A stretch of DNA of 64,000 bases from Grifola frondosa (Eukaryota; Basidiomycota; Agaricomycetes; Polyporales; Grifolaceae): positions 1,550,001 through 1,614,000 of the forward strand of contig LUGG01000007.1 in assembly GCA_001683735.1 (NCBI GenBank). The letters run 5' to 3'. The notes beneath the pieces were generated by a model. It was given only the letters and a program-made list of their open reading frames with translations, ran no database searches and had not been told where the DNA came from. Position 1 is the stretch's first letter, and each line of letters opens with the position of its first letter. The position numbers and the translations under genes were made by a program. Of this stretch, positions 10,715-22,566 are shown in pieces.

Positions 10715-11574
10715 ATGGCATCCTTCCTGCGCCGCTTCGCTACCTCAGCTTCCGCTGCTAAAACACCATTGTAAGATGAACTTATATCTGGTAGTATGTG
10801 TTACATGGTCTGGTTGCTGAACTGCATTTGGACCCTTTCCAGGTCAAATGTTTTCGTGAGTCCTTTCAGCCAAGCGTGAGATGGCAAGACCAATGTTGAC
10901 TTGCGTTGCTGCCTGCACACAGTTTGACATTGCGATTGACGCCAAGCCTACTGGACGGATAGTGTTCAAACTCTTCGACGAGACTGTGCCCAAGACTGCG
11001 CAGAACTTCCGTGAGCTCGCTACTGGGCAGCATGGGTTCGGATACGCGGGCAGCACCTTCCACCGAGTGATTCCCAACGTAAGCCGACGCGTTTGGCTTT
11101 ACTCTACAACCATGCTTTATCTTGTTCTCTGTGGCGTAGTTCATGCTCCAGGGGGGTGACTTCACGAAACATAACGGCACAGGTGGTAGGTCGATTTGGG
11201 GGGAGAAGTTTTCTGGTTAGTGTAGTCTGAAGTGTCGCATGTGCAACTAGTGGTTCACTGCTCTTCTTTGCAGATGAGAACTTTAAGCTCCGGCACACCA
11301 AGCCTGGCTTGCTGTCTATGGCGAATGCGGGTCCTAACACCAACGGATCTCAGGTATGCGTTCTACATTACACACGGCTTAACGTGTTGATTCCCATGGT
11401 TGAATCCAGTTCTTCATCACCACCGTCGTGACATCATGGCTTGATGGTAGGCACGTCGTGTTCGGCGAGGTTGTCGAAGGCATGGAGATTGTCAAGAAAA
11501 TCGAGGAGTATGGCTCAGAGTCCGGCCGTACGAAGGCCAAGGTCTCCATCACTTCTTCTGGCGTTGTCGAATGA
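10715..11574 (+). CDS. Cyclophilin-type peptidyl-prolyl isomerase, mitochondrial form
   Basis: Cis-trans prolyl isomerase that catalyses protein folding. ATG at 10715 opens an Arg/Ser/Ala-rich leader ([16 protein letters not shown]) that looks like a mitochondrial presequence. The cyclophilin domain follows at once and runs to TGA at 11572-11574, giving about 180 residues in total. The catalytic Arg sits in FHRVIPN, the active-site stretch FMLQGGDFT is intact, and the cyclosporin-contact Trp is in [14 protein letters not shown]. Exon 1 is 10715-10770. Exon 2 is only 13 bases (10843-10855), coding for SNVF. Exon 3 starts at 10923. All introns are GT-AG and I see no frameshift. By architecture it resembles the yeast Cpr3/cyclophilin D group. 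Cytosolic location cannot be excluded, because the leader is short. Confidence 0.92.
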
Positions 11575-11781
11575 GTATCTAGAACAATGCACACACATTC
11601 TTATCGCTACCGGACATAGATCCAAAAGGACAATCAAGCAAGCCAATGCTACCGTAAGGAAGTACAATTACAAGTACAGGTCATATCGATACATCCCATC
11701 TACCACTTCGCTGGTCTGTATCATGAGAGAATTTATTGGCTCATTAGTAACCAGTGATATTGTCAACTTATAAATGAATCC

Positions 11782-14760
11782 TCACCCAAAAGTATGGCCG
11801 GGCGGAGCAACGGAGACAGGCGTGCCCCCTCCGTTCGGTCCAAAATCTGCGGTATTGATGGATACAGTGTTGCCCCACCACGTCTGGATATTGTTTAAGC
11901 CGATGGATCCATTCTTCGGGTATTGCAAGCAGAAGAAGACGAGGATGACAGCGATCGCCACACCCGAGTCTAGCGCAGCCGATAGGATATCTATGAAGTA
12001 TGCGAGGTAAAAAAAAATAGTTCCGCTCGTATGGGGAAAGCGTGCGAAGTGCAACTCACAGTTATACTTCGTCCACCAGGAGAAGTGGCGCCTCCGTATG
12101 ACATAGTTGAAAATGAACCCGACAATAGTCCAAGGCACATAGTTGAGGGCCGAGGAGGGCGGGATGTAGCTCGTACCGTTGAAGATGACAGGGAAATTGA
12201 TGTATCTGAGGATCGAGTTCGGCCACTTGAGACCGATGAGGTACATCACGAGAGGGCAGAGCGCGCCGACGAGGAAGAAGAACACAAGCCCATAGTAGAT
12301 CTGCCCAGGTGAGAACTGCCGCTGCGGCCCGATCACACCCCAGATGATGGAAGCTGTTCCAAACACCTCGGTCGAGGGGCACTGGAGAGGAAGGTGCAGG
12401 TGTGAGCTTTATGTCCAGATGATAGGGGTTGAGAGGAAACGTACGATGAAATGATCCTTCTGATTTGGAGAGCAAATGTCCTCAATGTTCGTGAACATCC
12501 AAGACTGGACTCCGAGCTGCACTGTTCCTCCAATGGCGGCTGCGATGACTTGTGCGAAGAACATTGAGCGCGGACTATACATCCAAAGCCGACATGTCAG
12601 AAATGGGTGCAGAACAAATATAAACACTCACGGAATCTTCATATAGTGCCCGAGTTTGAAGTCCGACGTGAACTGTAGGGCTTGTGCCATTGTAATATAG
12701 CCCCAAGTCTTGAACATCATCATGGCAACCGGCTTGCCAGGGAGGGCATACCCGATGATGAGCTCGGCTATCACGCTGTTATGAAAAGCTAAAATGTCAA
12801 CACAAGAGTGTGCTGGCGTGTTTATCACTCACTTGAGGCCGACCTGCTGGTTGGTGATGGCTTGAATCATTCCCACAGGTATGGTATACACGAAGGCTGC
12901 ATGATGGATAGTGAATCATTGTAACAATATGCAGAATGATTCCAACTCACAGACGATCAAGGCAAGGACCAATGCCCATACAGGCATCTGTGTATTAAAG
13001 ACCTCAATGGATATAACACTGAAAACAAACATGACGACTGCATCGAAACACAATGAGATGAGTATGCCATGATGAGCACGAATGTCTCACTGAATATGAC
13101 AGAGTACCACCACTCGGGTACTTGTGAATACCGCGACATCAGGCGTGCATGGATATCAGGCTGCTCCGACAAGCTCCTGCGTGACTGTATCCATATCTGC
13201 TTGCGGAAGTACAATATCGTGTGCATGATAGTTGATGTGATCGACGCAAAAGACAGCCCGTACGTCATGGCAAACGTGGTCGAGAGGAAGAGGGGCGAGT
13301 ATGCTTCGTACTTGGCGAGGTCGAGCGTGCTCTCGGGCGTGAGGATGCGCGTCACGTCATACGCGGCACCGGTATTGTCATACGACGTGCGCGTCGAGAT
13401 GGGCATGTACATCGCGTACCACGTGTTTGTATAATGAAGGATCGGCGTGAGGATCCAGAAGAAGAATACGAAGCCGATGGCAACGTTCGCCTCTGCCCAC
13501 CAGGGTGTCGCAAGTGGCGAGCCGATGTTTGTGATCTACCAGTAAGCATACGTCAGTAACACTTCTTCCAGTATATCAGTCAGCAAACTCCACCTGATTC
13601 CAGTCGAAGGTGATGAGAGACATGCCGAGACCATTGTAATATCCGAAGAGCTGGTTAATGACGATATTGTTCGGTGCGATCCAGCAGACCCAGTTGAAGT
13701 AGCTCAGTGCCTGGAAAATATAGCCAGGGAAGAAATACCAGGATGTGGAACCGAGGAATGCGTATAGAAAGAAGCGTTCACGTGATAATCCGCCACGATT
13801 GCCGATACCAGCGTACTGCTGTGAATGGAGGGTGTTGAATAGAGCGCAGGTGACTAGGTTTGTGGGCCAAATCATGGATGGCGGGGACACCAGGAAACGT
13901 CGAGCGATACCGCCGATGGAGAAACCAATCTGTGAGGATGTTACCACAAAATGTTGCATCGCGAAGTCTGACACTTACCAACTGGGTGGACATAACTACC
14001 ATCCACTGGTAGATGAAGTTGTAAGTTTGATGATAGTAGACACGTTGAACCGCAATAATATCCGTCTGTCGCAGAATTATGAATAGAAAATGTCAAATAG
14101 CTTCGCAAAACTTACAGCATAAGCAGATTGGTAGCCGACATTAGCCATTATCGTGATTAGAACGTGCTCCTTCAGAGTAAATGGACCAGGATTGAGTGAC
14201 AAGCCAAATATCTTCACCCTCGGGCAGACACGCGCCCAAGCACGGCCGAGAGGGAATGTAAGGAGTTGGGCAACGATCTATAAGGTGAGATCAGTATGAT
14301 CATCCGATCGCGTTAAACCAAACGCAGAGACTAACACCAGTGACAGTAACAGAGGGGTACCGAAAGAAGAAGAACTGGTTGAGGCCGGGAAGGAGGATCG
14401 CCCATATCAAACCAAGGGTCCATGCACGAAGCGTGTTGACTGGCATGCTGGGGTCATCCGTGTTTGCTACAGCAGAACGGACCTCAGGATAGGGAGAATC
14501 GTCCTCTGCACAACAGAGACCAGGTGAATGAGCAGAGTATGCAGGATCGGCTAAATTCCGCTCACCAAGGACGATAGCGTCCGGGTCGATGTTGGGATCA
14601 TCGAACTCGGTTTCTGGGACTACAACTTGATGTACTACAGAAAATACCACGTCAATACGGGTCGTCTCAAGCGTCGAAAAGCATCGCACTAACCTTGCTT
14701 CTCCGCATCGACCTTCTCGTCGAGGGAGTTGTCCGAGCGTTGGCCAGCCACGTAAGACAT
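11782..14760 (-). CDS. Oligopeptide transporter, OPT family
   Basis: Proton-coupled membrane importer of small peptides (Isp4/PTR2-like OPT). ATG at 14758-14760 and TGA at 11782-11784; about 750 residues in a dozen exons. Both family signatures are visible: [12 protein letters not shown] in the N-terminal third, and [13 protein letters not shown] near the C-terminus, spliced across an intron at about 12000-12055. Many hydrophobic segments fit the expected 14-16 membrane helices (for example [36 protein letters not shown]). The soluble N-terminal tail is acidic. All exons join in frame, so the gene looks intact. It converges on the cyclophilin gene, with 207 bp between stop codons. No plant-type YSL features are present. 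Confidence 0.93.
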
Positions 14761-16688
14761 GACGGGTGCTAAAGCCTTGGGAGCCACGATACCCGCTCAT
14801 GCGCCATTATAAGGAGACGGCACCCGGGGATAGCGTATCAACGAAGCGACAAGGTACACGCTAAGATGTCTTCTTCACGTGGGAAGGTCGCCGGAGCACA
14901 TGGTCGTGTCTATTAGAAGCTATCCTCGCTGATCTCCACCAGGCAGTATTAAGAGCAGATGAAGGCGGGGCGGTGGCTGCCGAGCATCGTGTTGCAAAAT
15001 GCGCCGATTCAAGTATCTGGGAAACTGCATTCGGCAAGTCCATGAAACCTCATTATCAAGCCATGAAATAGGGTTCCTGTATCCGGATGGCACGAGGTGA
15101 GATGTTAGCATTTGTCCATTTAATTGCATCTTTGAGCTAAGGAGCCTCGCACGGAATGAGGTCAGAAAGTCTGGGGGTCACCCGTATCGTATGGCTTGTA
15201 GTGTAGACACGGCGACTGTAGCATCTCCCCGAGAAGATAAAGAATTATCACAACTGAAGTTAAAGTCAATAATTGTAAGAAGTCCCAGCGCGGAAGGGTC
15301 CAACATCAACACTGACCTCGTGGAAATGAATCTAACGTTCCGCGTCGGGATAAAGTTGGAGAAATATGGGCGCCCAGTGGATACACATGACAAGCATTGT
15401 CACAGTGGTCAGCTATGGCATATCTTTCGAAAGGTTAGACGTTGTCCAAATGGAATCTTGACCAAAAGTCACGATGTGCATCAAGGCTGTGAGCTTTCGA
15501 CAAAAAATGCGAGTTATCGTAGGGCCTGAACTTCTTCTCCTCCAGCATGTGGCGCCCCGATCATCCTATGATCGAGATCTCGCTCATACTCTCCCCCCAG
15601 GCGGGGAAGGCGAAACAACATCGGTACGCATGACGGGGTAGCGTCAAGATAACATTCGCCGCCGTAGGTGATGTTGCGTTTGACCCAGTGATCGTGCCAT
15701 TGTAAGCCAGCTGCCAGCCCTGTCGAAAATGGCGTCGCGTAATCACGGCTCGCCAAGAGTCCCGAGACTCTGATGTGGTCAACGTTTCGTGAGAATTGCT
15801 TTGCATATTGGATACAACGGACATTCCAAAGCGAACAACACATTCGAAAGCTGATTAACTGATATTTGTTATGGAGATCGTTATCGCTTTGAAGACGACC
15901 GATTAGAAGAACTCACGAGTCGTTAAGTGGCATTATATGGTTGAGCTCGTTTCTAATGCATACCTGCAGCAGTTGTCCCCCAATTACCAAATATACACCA
16001 CCACGGGACAACCGAGCATCTTGTTCGGCGACCTATACTGCGGAAATTGCTGTAATGCAGTGTGCGAGATGGTATCAACCAAGCCATCCAGCAGTGCGTT
16101 GCTGATCGGATACGAGGTATGAGCATATTTTTATCGAGAGCAAGGTTTGTTCTTTATCTCGTGACCTCGTAGAGATTTGACTTATGGTGAGTAACTGCTT
16201 CAAGCTTCACGAACAAAATAGAAAAAATTGGACTATCAAGAGTAGTCAAAGTCAAAGACATCGATGGCAAAATTTAGGAACGGACTGACCAAAATATTTT
16301 CATTAAGAGCTGCTTTGTCGAGTTTGAGCATCAGGACTACACGACGAATTAGATGGGAAAACTGAAAGGTTTGATTATACTCTCGTTTCAGCATGGCTGC
16401 TGTCAACGGGAACATCATAAACAAATCAGCAGAACTCAAACTCGACGCCAATTAAGACATAGCGATATCTTTATCTTCTATAACATCAATAATCAGTGAC
16501 TGGTTAACTTGAAGCAGACAGATGGACACGACATCAATATGCTTGCCGACTTTGAACTTTGTGAGTGCGCAGTTCAAGAACGCGCTTATGTAACGCGCTC
16601 ACGCTTTCAGATATCCGGCCACGTTGACCAACGACCATCCGACGACCACGACGACCAGCGACCACGACAACTGAGCTTTGGTGACAGC
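14761..16688. other. 1.9 kb region without a supported gene
   Basis: This lies between the starts of the OPT transporter (minus) and the Kish gene (plus), so both promoters should be here. Open stretches at 15191-15529 (plus), 15514-15843 (minus) and 15937-16122 (plus) lack recognisable domains, family similarity or convincing splice partners. The 15561-15824 minus frame has some protein-like composition (Thr/Asn/Ala) and might be a fragment of a lost gene, but I cannot support it. Confidence 0.4.
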
Positions 16689-17066
16689 ATGGTATGTGCC
16701 TTGCATGGCTTTGCATCCGTCAGCTCACAGATTGCGATAGTCGGCTCTCTTTAACTTCCAATCTTTGCTGCTCGTCGTCCTGCTCATGATCTGCACATGC
16801 ACGTATGTACGCGCTGTAGCGCCACGTCTTATTGACCGAAACAAGGAGGGGTGAGTGCATTTTGGTGGAGCTGGAGCCTCGCGAGCTATCTCAGTAACTC
16901 CCTCCTTAGATTCCTTGGACTGTTCTGGATGTCTGCGCGAATAGGTGCGTCCGTATGATGTGTTTGCGGTCTATACGTTTGAACGTGTTCTCTCATAGGA
17001 GAACGTCTATCTCCATATGTTGCTCTTGCATGCATTGCGATGGCCATCACCCTGCTTGTGCAATGA
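16689..17066 (+). CDS. KSH1: Kish / TMEM167-type secretory pathway membrane protein
   Basis: Small Golgi/secretory membrane protein of 71 residues. The reading frame is split over four exons: 16689-16691, 16741-16850, 16910-16944 and 16999-17066. Exon 1 is only the start codon ATG, followed at once by GTATGT. Spliced, the protein begins [11 protein letters not shown], then LICTCTYV-like hydrophobic sequence, [33 protein letters not shown] and a short C-terminus, which is the Kish family almost end to end. Two membrane spans are expected, at residues about 8-24 and 52-68. Splice sites are all GT-AG and the frame is intact. In yeast Ksh1 acts early in secretion. No frame here is long enough to be found without modelling introns. 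Confidence 0.93.
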
Positions 17067-17640
17067 GACAAGCCTCCGCTTGGACATTCTTTTACCGTCC
17101 TTCTCCAGGGAGGCTGGCATCCTCTTGCAGGGAGCTTGAGCATTCCTCAGTGTCATCGGAACTCCGTGCTGGGTGGGTACCGCTATATCCCACTATTAGC
17201 GTTGTTAAGCACATCTACCGATGGGCTGTTGGAGCGCGCCCTGGATCTTACTCCATCGTATGGTCTCGTCGGTCTCAGGTCTCTCACCTGCTCTAAACTG
17301 CTTTCGTTATATCTGCCTTTTCAAATTTATCGCGTCTAGCTAGTCTCCATTCGGACCTGTCCTGACCTGTTTTCGTGCTTACCCCAAAGTTTCCGAATCA
17401 CAGGGACTACATATCATGGAATTTCGTAAACCTGTGCCACTTACGTAGCATATCTTAGAAACTCAATGTCAACTCTTGTACCTGGCAGGGCCAGTTGTTC
17501 CGGTGACTGGCATGCAATTACAGAATTCAATAAGATTCGAACTACAGATACACTAATTCCGGATAAGAATATGAGTCCCGACAAAGTTTGCGAGATATGC
17601 ATGATACAACATTCCAAGTCTCATGTGTAGCCGTCATGGA
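17067..17640. other. Kish 3' region and intergenic gap
   Basis: These 574 bp separate the converging KSH1 and SMC2 genes. Open stretches at 17136-17339 have no family features. Two converging 3' untranslated regions should occupy most of it. Confidence 0.4.
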
Positions 17641-20600
17641 TTATCGCACTCTCCTCGAACCCCGCGCCTCGTTGGCTTCATTCTCCTTGTTTCCGGCGTC
17701 GCCACTCACATAAAGAGCGGATGTAGACCGTTGGGCGGTCCGCTCGACGATGGACGTCCCGTCGCGGAATCTGGTGCGGAAGAGTACATTGGCATTCGTG
17801 AATAGGCCTTCTTTGAGCGAGACGACGATAAACTGGGAGCCCTTGAAGCGCGTGCGGAAGAGTTGACCAATGTGTTGCGTGTGCGAGAGGTCGAGCGCGG
17901 CGTCGATCTCGTCGAGAATGTACATGGGTGCAGGCTTGAACTGGAGCAGCGACATGATCAGAGACAGCGCGATGAGAGATCTGCAGGACCATGTCAATAT
18001 GCGACATAGGTGAAAATGGCCTGACGGAAGCTGACCGTTGGCCACCGCTTAGCTCAGTAAGGCTCTGCTTCCAGACGCTACCCAGTTGGACTTTGACTTC
18101 GAGGCCTTGGGTGAGGTCCTGGCCCTCCGGCGGCTGCAGCTTTGCGAAATTACCGGGCAGCAATTCTGCGAAGATGCCGCCGAAGTCGCTGCATCGACTA
18201 CGTCAGTCACGAGCTTGACGAAATAAATGCCGATAGCGCGCACCCATTGACTTTGGTCCACGTCTTCTCGAGCGCATCTCGTTTGTAGCGGTCGAGCTCT
18301 TCTATTGTCTGTTCTTTTTTCCTTGTCTTTCAGGACAGTACCGAGCATCTTCTTGAGTGAGGCCTCTTTCTTCTCGACACTGAACATAAGAAATTAGTTA
18401 CATTGTTCATCAAGGGGCGAAGGAGAGTCCGTACGTGTCGATCATATTGATGACCTTCGGGTTGACCTTCTCTTCATGCCCTTCTGCTGAGCCTCCAATT
18501 CCGTAGCCTTTTCTCTCAGTTTGTTCACATCCACTGCGTCGAAGTCATACTGAGAGCCAGGCTTGCCGAACTGTCTGTTGCAATGCTATGATTATAATGT
18601 GCTGGGGTACAACAGACTCCACTTACTCGTGCTCATCCGCAATCCACTCATACTGCTTTTCGAGATTTGAGACGAAGTTCTCTGAGGAAGTCTTCTCCTT
18701 TCCCAACGTCGATAGGTCGTGTTCAAGCTTCTTCTGCTGCAGTTCAGCATCTGAGACGGCCTGCTTCTTCTCCTTAATCACTCGCTCAAGTTCTTTGAGC
18801 TCGTTGTCAAATCTAGTCAACGTCGCACGCTCTTCTTGTAGTTTGTGTTCCGCTTTCGCATATGAGGCCTTTGAGGAAATAATTGAGTATAAGCCAAATT
18901 GTGATCAAAGAAGCGAACCTCGCTGGCTTGCAGGTCCTGATTGAGCTTCTCAAGCTCCTTCCGCAGCTTCTTAGTGCCTGACTGTACCTCTACCAACTTC
19001 TCTTCAGCACCTTCGATATCTTCTCAAGTTGCTCTTGATAGCGCAAACGAGTGAACAATAGATATACTAAGTTGTGATTCATGCATACCTTGTTCGAGCG
19101 TAGCTGTCTGTAGCTCTTTCTGCTGGGTCTTGACAACAACGGGTGTTTCTGCAGCACTGCTTTCTGTTTCGAAACATCGCCTACATACCGGGGCATCAGT
19201 GGGAACTTACAATCACTGGGGGATGACCATAATACACACCTTCAGTTCGTCAATCTTGCCTTCCTTATTGTTTTTAAAGTCGTTCATATCCTTCTCGAGT
19301 TTCTTACATTCCTCTTGAGCGGCTTTCTGCTTCTCTTTCGCAGACTGGATGGCACCCTTTGAGGTCCGCAATGGTATGCTTCACTTTCTCGACTTCTGCG
19401 CCGATCTAAAGAAGTTAATTCCAAAGGTGCAACAAAATGAGACAAGCAAACTTACCCGTGTTGCATTGCTACCACCAACTTGCTCCTCTAGCAGCTGCAT
19501 CTGATGCTCCTTGATCTCTAGTTCCCTCTTTGACTTCCTCCACTTCTCTCTGCTTGCGCGACTCCGCTCATCTTCGCGCTCCAGCATATCCAGTCGGCCG
19601 CGTGCTTCTCCCAACTTCCCTTCTGCGTCCAGCAATTCCTGGACCTTGATAAGGATGCCATTGCCGCTAGGTGCCGAGCCACCACTTAGTGTACCAGATG
19701 GATCGTAGACATCACCATCGAGTGTCACAGACTTAACACCCACTTCACGAGAGAATGTGACGAGTTTGGCGGATTCGGCGTCCTCACAGATCAAGGTGCC
19801 TCCGAAGGCATAAATCATGGCATTGGCGACCTCGTCCGGATATCCAACCAAAGAAAGGGCAAGATGGACCTTGCCGGGAGCGAGTCTGGTCGCAGCTTGC
19901 AATTTCTGCGATGGGATATCAGAGACGGGCAGATCAAAGTAACAGAGCCAATACCTGAGCCGATACCCTCCATGCATCAATCTTGTTAAGCAATGAGGGT
20001 GACATTTCTTGAGTTTGCCGTTTTGGAGCAATTGCTTGCCAATTTCTTCAGTTTCGACGACAACGTTATATAGCCTACCACCTGCAGCGATCTCCAGTGC
20101 AGTGGATTTGTTGTAATTCGAGGATCAAGTGAGATGAGAGATGCGACTAGACCCTTCACCTTAGAACGATCGAAATTCGGGTATGGCGAGGCATAATCGA
20201 AGTTCAAGGATGATATCCTCTCTTTGATACGATCGCGCGTCTATAAATCACTCGACGTTAGTGACCAGATTTTAGGGTGAATTGACAAATTGGTACCTCG
20301 GCGAGCTGCCTTACTTGGGCTTTTGCATTGCGCAATGCAACTTCGAATTCTTCATCTTTTTCGGCGCTCCAGCCGGTCTCCTTAATCTTGCTCTTGAAGT
20401 CTTCGATGCCCGCTTGCATCGTCTCCAAGTTCCGCTTTCCTTCCCCTGCCTCTCTTTCAACCTCCTTCCACCGAGCTTCAAGTATCTTCAGCTCTTTCTC
20501 GCTCATACCAAGCTTCACCTTGCTTTGCTCCTCTTCAGCGCTGGCTTGCGCCGATCTTGCCTTTGCATCTGCAAGTTGACCCATGTATCCGCCACCCGTG

Positions 20601-22384
20601 TTACCCGCGGTGCCTGACGAGAGCCCAGTAAGGAGAGTCTGAAGTAGTTCTTCGGCATTCGAGAGAGCCTTTGTAAGGTGTTGTGCTTCTCCTTGACGGC
20701 ACCATGCGAAGCTGTCAGTGTTTCTACTTGAATGGCGCTTTTGAGCTAGGGATTCACGCAGCTAAGGGACTGATTAACGATGCTATGTCAACCTCCTACG
20801 TAAACTCACCTCTTCGAGGTCCTTTCGCGACCTCATCGGCCTTTCCCTCTTCATCGGCAATAGTGCCGTTCTTGATCTCGACCTGAGTACGAATTTTGAC
20901 CAACACCTTTCCTAGTTCTCCGACTTCATCTTCCAACTTCTTGAATTTTCCTCCTTTCTTTAGCTCTTTATCTCTTTGAGCGTGGACGTCTTCAGCCTGT
21001 TTCTCTGCAGCATCAATCTCTTTAGTGTACTTCTCCTTCCCCTTTCGTATTTTTATTATCTCCTTTTCCTTGGCCCCGATCTCGTCTTCTTTCTTCGCAA
21101 CGCGTTCCCTACCTTCCATCCACTCCCACGCTCGCAAGACGCGGCCAATGCGTTCCAGCTCGGTACATGCTTTCTGCCATTGTAAGAATGAGCGCTTTTC
21201 TGCACGGAGGGTGTCCAACTTTGGCGTGATCTCTTCGGTGAGAAGCGACGTTATTTCTTGTACGCGCTTGTCCTTTTTGCCCATTGTCTTCTTGGCCTTA
21301 TCCTTACGTTCCTCAAACATACGTGTGCCCGCAGCCTCTTCGACCATGCCAAGGATCTCCTGTGGTCGCATATTGAGAACCTGAGTGTCAAGTAGAGGTC
21401 AGCAATGGCAGATCCAGAAGAAAGCCGCGAACGCGCCTTCGTTATTCGACCTTGCATAATGAGGAAGTTTGGGTTGTTGATGTTTAGTTGAACACCTTGG
21501 AAAAGTGTCTGGATCGTATGTTGTTGAGACTTGTGTCCATTCAAGATGTACTTGGAGACGTTTGGAAGCGCTATCTGGATGAAAGATAACGTCAGATCCT
21601 ATAATGTTCTAGTTTCTGTCAAGACCTGAGGGGAAGCAAAGCCCGACTAGTAATGCTGCTGCAGATGTGAAATTCTCCATGAATCTGAGATCATACACGG
21701 AGAATAATATGTAGATAGAAAGGACTGTAAAAAACTGCAAAACCGTGGCTACGAGATATCTAAACGTGTTACCCACCTGACGCGTGACGGTGATCTGCTT
21801 GCAATTCTCAAGACCAACGGGGCTTGTTGAACGGTCCGAATTGTCAAAGACAATTGTTACGCTCGCCTTCGTATAACCTGCTTGTCCTCGCTTATAAATA
21901 AGGTCTTGTTGATTTTGTGCACGCATCTAGGAGCCCTCTGATTAGATCCGAAAGTTAGAGGCATAATTAAGATGTAATCCACGGGACAGGCCTGAATTCC
22001 ACTGTAGCTCAACCACAGTTGATAGCGATGCGTAGTCTATGCTGCCAGGGTACATGACAGACTCCGTAAGTTGAGTACCATGCGCAAGCATAGCCGAGCA
22101 TAACTTAACGTCTGGCGTCGCAAAGCCAACCACAAACGCATGCATATCACAACCAGAGCAATGCAACGCACCGATGACATATTCGTGATACCCAAAACGA
22201 AGCATATCGCGTCGAGGATGTTCGATTTGCCTGACCATTGAGCCAGTGATAGCATTGAAAGAAGGATCCCATCCCGTGATTTGTGTGCGTACGGGATAGG
22301 ATTTGAATCCTGAGAGAAATTCAGTCTTTTATTTAAATCATACCACGGTACGCTACCTTCAAGTATGAGTTCTTCGATACGCAT
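17641..22384 (-). CDS. SMC2: Condensin subunit SMC2 (with apparent indels)
   Basis: ATPase of the condensin complex that compacts mitotic chromosomes together with SMC4. Start [10 protein letters not shown] at 22384, then FKSYP after a 47-bp intron; the stop is TAA at 17641-17643. The protein has about 1180 residues. Seen in order: N-terminal head with the P-loop region (about 22215-22240), [48 protein letters not shown], a long coiled coil, the hinge with [17 protein letters not shown] (about 19680-19730), a second coiled coil, the C-motif LSGGQR and Walker [13 protein letters not shown] (about 17905-17935). NMRPQEIL and the hinge wording favour SMC2 over SMC4. The frame breaks at the P-loop (two bases short), near 19355 (one extra), near 18470 (one short) and in a run of six at 18315-18320 (one short). 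An essential gene with intact motifs suggests sequence errors. Confidence 0.92.
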
Positions 22385-22566
22385 GACAGCAGGCGACCTC
22401 GAACAGTTGAACGCGGTGGTGGCACGCGTCGCGCGCGAGTTCAAACTCCGCCTAAATTCGTGTCAAGCACGTGCTTCTCTTCCCTTGCGGCATCGATTGT
22501 TACTTATAAGTTTTCACTGTTTTCTATCCACCTACACCTATCATCGTGTAATTCTGAGCTGTGTTT
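22385..22566. promoter_or_regulatory. Bidirectional promoter, SMC2 / DUF262 gene 1
   Basis: The two ATG codons lie 182 bp apart and head to head. The centre is GC-rich and contains ACGCGT at 22424-22429, the MluI cell-cycle box bound by MBF-type factors in fungi, 40 bp from the SMC2 start. It lies within GGCACGCGTCGCGCGCG. G1/S control of SMC2 would fit, but this is inferred from one six-base match. Confidence 0.5.

Noticed and set aside
15191..15529. 113-codon ATG-initiated frame between OPT and KSH1
   Set aside because: Composition is unlike its neighbours, it has no domain similarity, and it lies in a promoter-rich gap. It may be chance.
17641..22384. SMC2 as a true pseudogene
   Set aside because: All ATPase and hinge motifs are conserved and the defects are single-base length changes also seen in a tRNA stem. 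Assembly error is more likely.
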